A stretch of DNA of 23,386 nucleotides from VRUE01 sp035557635 (lineage in GTDB: Bacteria > Actinomycetota > Thermoleophilia > Solirubrobacterales > 70-9). A program made the position numbers and the translations under genes. Each line of letters begins with the position of its first letter. Position 1 is the first letter of the stretch. The stretch covers positions 1-23,386 of the forward strand of contig DATMDR010000007.1 of NCBI GenBank assembly GCA_035557635.1, written 5' to 3'. The notes under the pieces are model-generated. The model was given only the letters and a program-made list of their open reading frames with translations, made no database searches and was not told the DNA's origin. Below are positions 6,890 through 12,785 of the stretch, piece after piece.

Positions 6890-8490
6890 TCGAGCGGCGG
6901 CTCAAGCACTGGGGCTGGGGGTACGAGGACCAGGCCCCCTCCAGGAAGGAGCTGGAGGAGGCTGCGGCGGGGATAAGACAAGGGCTCGGGTTCGGCGGCG
7001 AGGTCGAGGCGCCGGTGTCGCTCGATGCGGTGGAGGTGCGCGAGTCGCGGCTGAAGGCGCCGGCTTCTTTGGGGGACCTGTTCACGGACGAGAAGCACGA
7101 GCGGGTCAGCCATGCGCTGGGGAAGGCCTACCGGGATGTGGTGCGGGGGTTCCGGGGGGAGTTCGAGAATCCACCGGACCTGGTCGCGTTCCCGCGCGAC
7201 GAGTCGGAGATCGAGGCGGTCTTGAGCTGGTGCGAGGCGGAGGGCGCCGCGGTGATCCCGTTCGGCGGGGGCACCAGCGTCGTCGGCGGGGTCGAGGGTC
7301 GGCTGGCGGAGCGGCCCTTCGTCTCGCTCGACCTGCGGCGGCTGGACCGGGTGCTGGAGGTGGACGCCGAGTCGCTGGCGGCGCGGATCCAGGCGGGGGC
7401 GACCGGGCCCCGACTGGAGGACCAACTGCGCGAGCACGGGCTGACGCTGCGCCACTTCCCGCAGTCCTTCGAGTACGCGACCCTGGGCGGCTGGGTGGCG
7501 ACCAGGGCGGGGGGCCATTTCGCCACCCTCTACACGCACATCGACGACCTGGTCGAGTCGGTGCGGGCGATCACGCCGCGCGGGAACTGGGAGAGCCGGC
7601 GGCTGCCGGGGTCCGGTGCGGGGCCTTCCCCGGATCGGGCGCTGATCGGCTCGGAGGGGATCCTCGGGGTGATCGCCGAGGCCTGGGTCCGGGTGAGGCC
7701 CCGACCCGAGCACAAGACTTCGTGCGGGGTCGAGTTCGATGACTTCCTCGCCGCGGCGCGGGCGGTCCGCGAGATCTCCCAGTCGGGCCTGCACCCGTCC
7801 AACTGCCGCCTGCTCGACGCGCTCGAGGCGGGGACGACGGGCGCCGGCTCGGGCGAGACGAGCCTGATGGTGCTCGGCTTCGAGTCGCCGCACCATCCGG
7901 TCGACGCCCCGATGGAGCTGGCGCTGGCGATCGCCCGGGAGCACGGCGGCGTTCCCGGCGAGGTGCGCGGGGGCGGTGGCAAGGGAGAGGACGCGGTCGG
8001 CGCCTGGCGCAACGCCTTCCTCCTCGCGCCCTACCTTCGCGACACCTTCGTCGCCTGCGGCGTGCTCTCCGACACCTTCGAGACGGCGATCACCTGGGAC
8101 CGCTTCGAGGACTTCCACGCGGCTGCGATGGAGGCCGCGAGGTCGAAGGTCGCCGAGGTCTCGGGTGCGCCGGCCGACGGGCCGGGCGCCCCGCGGGTGA
8201 GCTGCCGCTTCACCCACGTCTACCCCGACGGCCCGGCGCCCTACTTCACCGTGATGGCGCCGGCGGTGCGCGGCGGCGAGGTCGAGCAGTGGGACGAGAT
8301 CAAGGCGGCCGCCTCCGAGGCGGTGATCGAGGGCGGTGGCACGATCACCCACCATCACGCGGTCGGCCGCGACCACCGCCCCTGGTACGACCGCCAGCGC
8401 CCCGCCCCCTTCGCCGCCGCTCTGCGCGCCGCCAAGAAAGAGCTGGACCCAAGCGGGATGCTCAACCCCGGCGTTCTGATCGATCCTTGA
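6886..8490 (+). CDS. FAD-binding oxidase, alkyldihydroxyacetonephosphate synthase (AGPS)-like
   Basis: A flavoprotein of the VAO/PCMH fold. From a CTG at 6886 it has 534 residues. An N-terminal HWGWGYED stretch (8-15) is typical of AGPS relatives. The FAD-binding domain has PFGGGTSVVGG (125-135) and FPQSFEYATLGGWVATRAGG. The C-terminal FAD-oxidase cap has HVYPDG and the catalytic-type triple histidine ITHHHAVG (His489-491), then a C-terminal DPSGMLNPG. In AGPS enzymes this architecture swaps the acyl chain of acyl-DHAP for a fatty alcohol, the first step in ether-lipid synthesis. The only in-frame ATG (6721) would add 55 Arg/Pro-rich residues over the previous gene. The next GTG (7015) would remove HWGWGYED. 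CTG 6886 forms a CTGA overlap with the upstream stop, like the usual ATGA. DprE1 was considered, but its motifs are absent. The substrate is not proven. Confidence 0.8.
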   Translation: MIERRLKHWGWGYEDQAPSRKELEEAAAGIRQGLGFGGEVEAPVSLDAVEVRESRLKAPASLGDLFTDEKHERVSHALGKAYRDVVRGFRGEFENPPDLVAFPRDESEIEAVLSWCEAEGAAVIPFGGGTSVVGGVEGRLAERPFVSLDLRRLDRVLEVDAESLAARIQAGATGPRLEDQLREHGLTLRHFPQSFEYATLGGWVATRAGGHFATLYTHIDDLVESVRAITPRGNWESRRLPGSGAGPSPDRALIGSEGILGVIAEAWVRVRPRPEHKTSCGVEFDDFLAAARAVREISQSGLHPSNCRLLDALEAGTTGAGSGETSLMVLGFESPHHPVDAPMELALAIAREHGGVPGEVRGGGGKGEDAVGAWRNAFLLAPYLRDTFVACGVLSDTFETAITWDRFEDFHAAAMEAARSKVAEVSGAPADGPGAPRVSCRFTHVYPDGPAPYFTVMAPAVRGGEVEQWDEIKAAASEAVIEGGGTITHHHAVGRDHRPWYDRQRPAPFAAALRAAKKELDPSGMLNPGVLIDP

Positions 8491-8501
8491 CCGCTGGAGG
8501 G

Positions 8502-8614
8502 CGGGATTATGGGTGGGGGGTGGAGCGTCTTGTACTTTTTCGGCAACCCCAACCTCGGACGGCACGCTACGCCGGGCCGAAAAAGTTAAGCGTAACCCCC
8601 CACCCATAATCCCG
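8502..8614. repeat. Inverted-repeat element, copy 1 (shared core, private 20-bp arms)
   Basis: A 113-bp palindromic element fills the gap between the AGPS-like and UbiA-like genes. The outer arms are a perfect 20-bp inverted repeat (8502-8521 with 8595-8614). Inside is an 11-bp perfect inner stem, ACTTTTTCGGC (8534-8544) with GCCGAAAAAGT (8576-8586), and a 31-nt apical segment containing CTCGGACGGC (8554-8563). The core CTTGTACTTTTTCGG...CCGAAAAAGTTAAG (8529-8590) recurs at 12685-12746. The right arm ends 6 bp before the UbiA-like ATG and the left arm starts 11 bp after the AGPS stop. The T-run lies outside-left and the A-run outside-right of the GC inner stem, which is the reverse of a bidirectional terminator. 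There is no coding capacity. Confidence 0.85.
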
Positions 8615-8620
8615 TCTTCG

Positions 8621-9541
8621 ATGGAAACCATCACCTCAGAGCACCCGACGATCCAGGCTGTTCCGCGCCGCTCGCCGCTGCGCGCTGCGATCAAGACCGG
8701 GCGGCCGCAGGAGTGGATCAAGAACGTCTTCGTGTTCGCCGGCCTGCTCTTCTCGGGCAAGTTCGACGACCCGCACGCGATCGCAGAGGCGACGCTCGCC
8801 TTCCTCTCCTTCTGCGCGATCTCCAGCGCCGGCTACTACGTCAACGACCTGGTCGACGTCGAGCTCGACCGCAAGCACCCGAAGAAGCGCTTCCGGCCGC
8901 TGGCCGCCGGCGAGCTCTCCGAGGGGGCCGCGAAGACGATCGCTCCGGTCCTGGCGATCGCCGCGATCGGCCTCGCCTTCGCCACCGTCAACTGGGAGGT
9001 CGGCCTGATGGTGGTCGGCTACGGCATCGCCCAGGTGGCGTACAGCCTCGGCCTCAAGCAGATCGTGATCGTCGACGTGATGACCCTGGCCGGTCTCTTC
9101 ATCCTCAGGGTGGCGGCCGGCGCCAGCGCCGTCGATGCCCACGCCTCCGAATGGCTGCTGCTCTGCACCGGCATGATCGCGCTCTTCCTCGGCTTCACTA
9201 AGCGTCGCCAGGAGGCGGTCTCCGAGCTGCACGAGGGCACCAGCAGCCGTCCGGTCCTCGAGCACTACTCGCTGCCCTTCCTCGACCAGATGGTCGCCAT
9301 GGTCACCACCGGGACCGTGATCAGCTACTCGATCTACGCGGTCGACTCGCCGATCGTCGGCAACGCGATGATGTGGACGATCCCCCCGGTCGTCTACTGC
9401 ATCTTCCGCTATCTCTACCTGATCTACGACCGCGCCGACGACCGCTCGATCGCCGCCATGGTCTCCAAAGACAGGGGCATGATCGCCGGCGCCGCCGCCT
9501 TCGTGATCGTCGCCTTCGCGGTCCTCTACGTCTTCAAGTAG
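8621..9541 (+). CDS. UbiA-family prenyltransferase, decaprenyl-phosphate phosphoribosyltransferase-like
   Basis: A 306-residue polytopic membrane protein with about eight or nine hydrophobic helices. The signature NDLVDVELDRKHPKKRFRP (75-93) is the NDxxDxxxDR...HPxKRxRP motif I associate with mycobacterial Rv3806c, which joins phosphoribosyl pyrophosphate to decaprenyl phosphate on the way to decaprenylphosphoryl-arabinose. The second conserved region, YSLGLKQIVIVDVMTLAG, and FTKRRQE also fit that branch rather than ubiquinone or menaquinone UbiA. ATG 8621 is chosen because the upstream in-frame GTG at 8513 would translate through the inverted-repeat element. No Shine-Dalgarno sequence is seen; the right arm of the element takes that place, so folding could affect initiation. 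The acceptor and product are inferred from the family. Confidence 0.85.
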   Translation: METITSEHPTIQAVPRRSPLRAAIKTGRPQEWIKNVFVFAGLLFSGKFDDPHAIAEATLAFLSFCAISSAGYYVNDLVDVELDRKHPKKRFRPLAAGELSEGAAKTIAPVLAIAAIGLAFATVNWEVGLMVVGYGIAQVAYSLGLKQIVIVDVMTLAGLFILRVAAGASAVDAHASEWLLLCTGMIALFLGFTKRRQEAVSELHEGTSSRPVLEHYSLPFLDQMVAMVTTGTVISYSIYAVDSPIVGNAMMWTIPPVVYCIFRYLYLIYDRADDRSIAAMVSKDRGMIAGAAAFVIVAFAVLYVFK

Positions 9542-9564
9542 CCGTTCGCCGCGCAGTCTCACGC

Positions 9565-9616
9565 TGGTTTTTCCGAGTTTCGCTTTTCCCTTGCACGGAA
9601 GGGGAGATCAAAACTT
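9565..9616 (+). repeat. Hairpin leader, copy A (upstream, no ORF)
   Basis: This is about 50 nt, alignable at a constant offset of 169 with the leader at 9733-9786. It shares GTTTTTCCGAGTTT, CCCT, GGAAGGG and AAAACT. The outer arms GGTTTT and AAAACT still pair in RNA through one G-U pair, and an inner CCCTT/AAGGG stem is kept. No reading frame starts after it; TTCTTAAAAAGAAAAG follows. It may be a decayed or duplicated copy of the AlbA-gene control region, or a second operator. Confidence 0.55.
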
Positions 9617-9732
9617 CTTAAAAAGAAAAGGGCCCCTAGCACGTAGGTCGGACGGAAATCCTTAGGCAACTTGTAGATCCTTGCTTCGGCGCTTTGCCCA
9701 GCCTAGAGCCAAATTTAGGGGCGCTTTTCCAC

Positions 9733-9786
9733 TTAGTTTTTCCGAGTTTTGCTGTACCCTGTACAGGAAGGGTGCATAAAAACTAA
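9733..9786 (+). promoter_or_regulatory. Hairpin/operator leader of the AlbA_2 gene, copy B
   Basis: TTAGTTTTT (9733-9741) pairs perfectly with AAAAACTAA (9778-9786). An inner ACCCT (9756-9760) pairs with AGGGT (9769-9773), and a perfect 10-bp palindrome CCTGTACAGG lies at 9758-9767. The hairpin ends 3 nt before the ATG at 9790. An A/T-rich CATAAAA about 10 nt before the ATG could serve as a -10, which would give a leaderless mRNA with the palindrome as an operator within the promoter. Autoregulation by the downstream winged-helix protein is an inference. Confidence 0.5.
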
Positions 9787-9789
9787 TCA

Positions 9790-11523
9790 ATGGCAGGGAA
9801 CAACAAACTCGAAGAGGCGATCCAGGCGATCCTCGATGGCGCTTTGCCATGCGATCTTGAGACGCAGAAACTCGACTTCAAGCGGCCCAAGGGATCCAAG
9901 CGAGAGACCCTGCAAATGTTGGTCGACGCGGTGCTCTGCTTTGCAAATGCGGAAGGCGGGTCTGTTGTTTTGGGCGTGTCAGACAGGGACGTTGGACCCA
10001 TGGCCCTCGTTGGGACCGACATTTCGCCAGAGGAGGCGCGGCGCCAGATCTACGATTCCACGAAACCGCCTCTTCTCATCGATGCGCGCTCATTGAGTCT
10101 CCAGGGCGAGGAGGGAGAAGTGACGCTCCTGGACATTCGGGTTCCTCAGAGCCTGGAGATCCACTCCGATACGAGTGGACGGGCTCCTCGGCGGGTCGGC
10201 CGCGATTGCCTCCCCTTGGATCCCGTGCAGCAGCGCATGCTCCAAGAGGAGCGCCAGGGAACAGATTGGTCCGCCGCATCGACCGACTTCGGGGTTTCAA
10301 CGGTAGATAGCGATGCCCTAGACGCGGCTAGGAGGCGCCTTGCGCGATTCAGCGATCCTCGGCGAGAACTGGCTAAAGCGAGCAAGCGCGACTTGCTGAG
10401 AGGCTTGGGTGTGCTGAGCGGCACCAAGTTGTCGCGAGCGGGAGATCTCCTGCTCCGAAGCGAAGCCGAGCCCGCGATTCAAGTTCTCTATCAATATCGA
10501 ACCACGGCCGGAGGGGAACCGGTGGTTGTTGAGCGTCTTGGAGCCCCGCTTGTGATCGCCTTCGAAGAATGCATCCGCCTGGTAAATGCGCGAATGCAGA
10601 TGATCCCGCTGACATTGCCGGATGGACAGCAACTCCAGGTCGAAGACTTCCCAGAGCTAGCGATTCGTGAGGCAGTCGCCAACGCACTGATCCACCGCGA
10701 CTATCACTTCCTGGATCAGCCCGTGGTCATAGACCATTCGCCGGAGATCTTCGGGATCATGTCACCGGGACCCCTCGTTTCCGGTGTCACGCCGGACAAC
10801 ATCCTCACGCACCCGTCAAAGCCTCGTAATCCGGCGTTGGCGCAGGCGGCGCGAGGTTTGGGGTTCGCCGAGGAGGTCGGGCGTGGGGTTGATCGGATGT
10901 ATCGCGAGATGCTGCGATTCGGCCGCGAGGCGCCTTCAATCCAGTCGACGCTAGACGGCGTTCGCGTGTCTCTGGTGGGCGGCGCTCCCAATACGCAGAT
11001 CGCGCGGTTCGTTGCGGAGCTACCCGAAGAGGAGCGAGAGGATGTCGATGCTCTGTTGATCTTGGTCTTTCTTTGTGGCACTAAGACAGTGACGGCACAC
11101 AGCATCGCTTCAACTCTTCAGAAGTCCGAGGACGAGGCGGAGGCAGTTTTGCGCCGCTTGGCTGGCCCCAGAGTCGCTCTGCTGGAGCCCACTCGAGAGT
11201 CGGCTCGTCGCAGTCGGCCGACGTATCGCCTGCGCGGAGCGATTTTGCAGGAGCTCGGATCGGCCATTCAGTATCACCGACGAACCACTGACGAGATAGA
11301 CCGCAAGGTCATCGAGCATGTACGTGAGTACGGGCGTATTACGAATAAGACCGTGCGCAATCTTCTCGATGTCAAAGTCGGTCGAGGTGCTGCCATCCTT
11401 AGGGATCTCGTTGATCGAGAGGTGCTCGTTAAGACTTCAGAGGCGCAGAGAGGTCCCAGCGTCGAATATGGACAAGGGCCGAAGTTCCCCAAACGCCGCA
11501 TCCAAGGGCGGAAACGCAGCTGA
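9790..11523 (+). CDS. AlbA_2 (Schlafen-type) / HATPase / winged-helix protein
   Basis: A 577-residue protein of the 'predicted transcriptional regulator' type (COG2865-like). An N-terminal AlbA_2 domain at about 20-150 shows TQKLDFKRPKG and CFANAEGGSVVLGVSD. A GHKL-type ATPase domain at about 285-390 has the N-box REAVANALIHRDY (293-305) and the glycine loop EEVGRGVDRM (361-370). The C-terminal 170 residues look like one or two winged helices, with HSIASTLQKSEDEAEAVLRRL and ITNKTVRNLLDVKVGRGAAILRDL. Family members are linked in general to nucleic-acid binding, stress and sometimes phage defence; none of these roles is shown here. The gene and its leader are visibly richer in A/T and in unusual codons than their neighbours, consistent with horizontal arrival. 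It stands alone, convergent with the DUF6941 gene 16 bp downstream. Confidence 0.85.
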   Translation: MAGNNKLEEAIQAILDGALPCDLETQKLDFKRPKGSKRETLQMLVDAVLCFANAEGGSVVLGVSDRDVGPMALVGTDISPEEARRQIYDSTKPPLLIDARSLSLQGEEGEVTLLDIRVPQSLEIHSDTSGRAPRRVGRDCLPLDPVQQRMLQEERQGTDWSAASTDFGVSTVDSDALDAARRRLARFSDPRRELAKASKRDLLRGLGVLSGTKLSRAGDLLLRSEAEPAIQVLYQYRTTAGGEPVVVERLGAPLVIAFEECIRLVNARMQMIPLTLPDGQQLQVEDFPELAIREAVANALIHRDYHFLDQPVVIDHSPEIFGIMSPGPLVSGVTPDNILTHPSKPRNPALAQAARGLGFAEEVGRGVDRMYREMLRFGREAPSIQSTLDGVRVSLVGGAPNTQIARFVAELPEEEREDVDALLILVFLCGTKTVTAHSIASTLQKSEDEAEAVLRRLAGPRVALLEPTRESARRSRPTYRLRGAILQELGSAIQYHRRTTDEIDRKVIEHVREYGRITNKTVRNLLDVKVGRGAAILRDLVDREVLVKTSEAQRGPSVEYGQGPKFPKRRIQGRKRS

Positions 11524-11539
11524 CGCCCAATGTCGGGAT

Positions 11540-11965
11540 CTACTGGAAGCCCTGCTGCGCTGGCGGTGGGCCCTCGTTTAGGTAAAAGCGGGCGCGGCCG
11601 AGCTCCTCGCCGTTGATCTGGACGACGGCGGCGTGGGGGCCGGCGGTGCTGAAGGTGGCGGTGGTGCCGATCGACATCACCAGCCGCTGTTCCTGACCGG
11701 CGGGCATGCCGGGCGGCCGGCCGGTTTCGAAGTTGCCTTCGAGGCTCTCGCCGAGCTGGACTCCGTCGGGGTCCTCGATCCTCAGCAGCAGGTCGTGGGA
11801 GCGGTTGGTCTCGTCCCAGGCGACGTCGATACCGAGCGCGATGCCGAAGGTCCACTCGTGCGGCAGCTCCGGGAAGCGCAGCACGTTCCAGCCGCCGCCG
11901 GTCATGTAGAGCTTGCCGTTGACGGCCTCGCTGTGGTCGGTGAGCATCAGGAACCCGAGCTCCAT
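11540..11965 (-). CDS. DUF6941-like protein
   Basis: A 141-residue protein from the ATG at 11965 (MELGFLMLTDHSEAVNGKLYMTGGGW). This opening, with NGKLY-x-x-GGGW, is the hallmark I associate with DUF6941, a family of small soluble proteins of unknown role. The rest reads as a beta-rich fold with alternating hydrophobic strands (TFGIALGIDVAW, DLLLRIEDPDG, RLVMSIGTTATF, HAAVVQINGEELGRARFYL). A TTG nine codons upstream is open but would overlap the previous gene, so the ATG is preferred. It is last of three small genes in a row on the minus strand, 10 nt after the previous stop, hence probably one operon. No signal peptide or catalytic motif is visible. Confidence 0.75.
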   Translation of the reverse strand: MELGFLMLTDHSEAVNGKLYMTGGGWNVLRFPELPHEWTFGIALGIDVAWDETNRSHDLLLRIEDPDGVQLGESLEGNFETGRPPGMPAGQEQRLVMSIGTTATFSTAGPHAAVVQINGEELGRARFYLNEGPPPAQQGFQ

Positions 11966-11975
11966 CGTGCTCAGG

Positions 11976-12290
11976 TTACGTGCCCGGCTCAACCGGCAGG
12001 TCGGAGACCAGCTCGACCTTGCCGCCGCGGGTGAACTGGAGGTCGATCGTCTCGTTCTTGCGGTAGGTGCCGAACAGCCCCAGGTACATCGCCAGCCAGC
12101 GGCCGGTCCCGACCTTCTCCTTGACGATCTGGTGGGAGAAGACGATCTCGCCGGCTTCGATTTGGTAATCGCTGCCGAGGCTCTGCTCGATTCCGTTGAC
12201 GAAGACCGCGAACGGCGGCTCGGCGCCGCGCGGCAGCTTCACCCGCCGCCCCGCCGCATAGCTCCCCTTGGGGATCTCAGCTTCGGCCAT
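11976..12290 (-). CDS. Conserved-looking small protein, function unknown
   Basis: A 104-residue soluble protein, rich in beta-type alternation: AVFVNGIEQSLGSDYQI, GEIVFSHQIVKEK, WLAMYLGLFGTYRKNETIDLQFTRGGKVELV. The 'VNG...DYxIExGEIVF' run recalls beta-sandwich domains, but I do not assign a family. The start overlaps the end of the preceding gene by 14 bp, and the DUF6941 gene follows after 10 bp, so the three are almost certainly one transcript and may form one complex or pathway. Third-position GC bias matches its neighbours, supporting a real gene. No signal peptide. Confidence 0.7.
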   Translation of the reverse strand: MAEAEIPKGSYAAGRRVKLPRGAEPPFAVFVNGIEQSLGSDYQIEAGEIVFSHQIVKEKVGTGRWLAMYLGLFGTYRKNETIDLQFTRGGKVELVSDLPVEPGT

Positions 12291-12654
12291 CTCGTTCCAG
12301 AGTCTCGCGAACGACGTCGAACGGCGTGTCGTGACGGCTCGGATCCAACTCCTCCCGCCGCATCCCGCCCCGGTAGGGCACGAACTCCCCGTTCCCGCGC
12401 ACGTCGACCCCCGCGAGTGGCCTGCGCAGCAACCCCTTGCCGCTCAGCTCCAGCCGTGCATGAATCTGATCCCCGGGCCCGAAATCCCGCAGCGCCGAAA
12501 CCGCCTTCACCGGCCCCTCCGCCCGAATAGCCAAAGCCCGCCGCCGCATCTCAGCCACAGCCTCCGCCAAGTCATCGAACTTCTCATGCTCCACATCGGA
12601 TCCATGCCTGACAGTCAGCTTCCACTTGGCCACGGGCCGCAGCGTACGGGACAT
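12277..12654 (-). CDS. Small soluble protein, function unknown
   Basis: A 125-residue protein. The N-terminal part (KWKLTVRHGSDVEHEKFDDLAEAVAEMRRRALAI) looks like two strands followed by an amphipathic helix. The C-terminal part is charged (RGGMRREELDPSRHDTPFDVVRETLERDG). No family is recognised. The ATG at 12654 lies only 2 bp from the arm of the inverted-repeat element, so any promoter or ribosome-binding signal must be inside that element or further upstream in the citrate synthase transcript. The gene overlaps the next by 14 bp, forming a three-gene set with it and the DUF6941 gene. Confidence 0.7.
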   Translation of the reverse strand: MSRTLRPVAKWKLTVRHGSDVEHEKFDDLAEAVAEMRRRALAIRAEGPVKAVSALRDFGPGDQIHARLELSGKGLLRRPLAGVDVRGNGEFVPYRGGMRREELDPSRHDTPFDVVRETLERDGRS

Positions 12655-12656
12655 GA

Positions 12657-12771
12657 GAGGAGGGTCGGTTGCCCTTCCTCACGGCTTGTACTTTTTCGGT
12701 TGTTCCCTTCTCGGACGGCCCGAGGTCGTTCACCGAAAAAGTTGAGTGAGGATGGGCAACCGACCCTCCTC
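12657..12771. repeat. Inverted-repeat element, copy 2 (shared core, private 26-bp arms)
   Basis: A 115-bp palindromic element. The outer arms 12657-12682 and 12746-12771 pair at 25 of 26 positions; the single mismatch is at 12675. The inner stem ACTTTTTCGGT (12690-12700) with ACCGAAAAAGT (12732-12742) is perfect. The apical segment carries CTCGGACGGC (12710-12719) at exactly the offsets seen in copy 1. CTTGTACTTTTTCGG (12685-12699) and CCGAAAAAGTTGAG (12733-12746) are shared with copy 1 except for one base. The arms share no sequence with those of copy 1. The element spans the gap from 14 bp after the citrate synthase stop to 2 bp before the next ATG. Confidence 0.85.
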
Positions 12772-12785
12772 CTACGCCAGGGCCG

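Noticed and set aside
6886..8490. DprE1-type decaprenylphosphoryl-ribose oxidase, suggested by the nearby UbiA gene
   Set aside because: The triple-His and PFGGGTSVVGG motifs fit AGPS-type oxidases; DprE1 motifs are absent.
8531..8590. Inverted-repeat element read as a bidirectional intrinsic terminator
   Set aside because: The T-run is on the left and the A-run on the right of the GC stem, opposite to terminator polarity, and both runs are inside the helix. It also sits directly before start codons.
6850..8760. 636-codon minus-strand frame opposite the AGPS-like gene
   Set aside because: Low-complexity Arg/Pro/Gly shadow; crosses the inverted-repeat element and has no family motif.
9662..9850. 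62-codon minus-strand frame before the AlbA_2 gene
   Set aside because: Runs through the palindromic leader and into the start of the real gene; no coding character.
9565..11540. Hairpin leaders as attachment sites or insertion-sequence ends around the AlbA_2 gene
   Set aside because: Both copies are upstream; no matching sequence follows the stop at 11523.
8502..12771. The two elements taken as ends of one composite transposon
   Set aside because: They lie 4 kb apart with unrelated outer arms, normal genes between them, and no transposase or target duplication.
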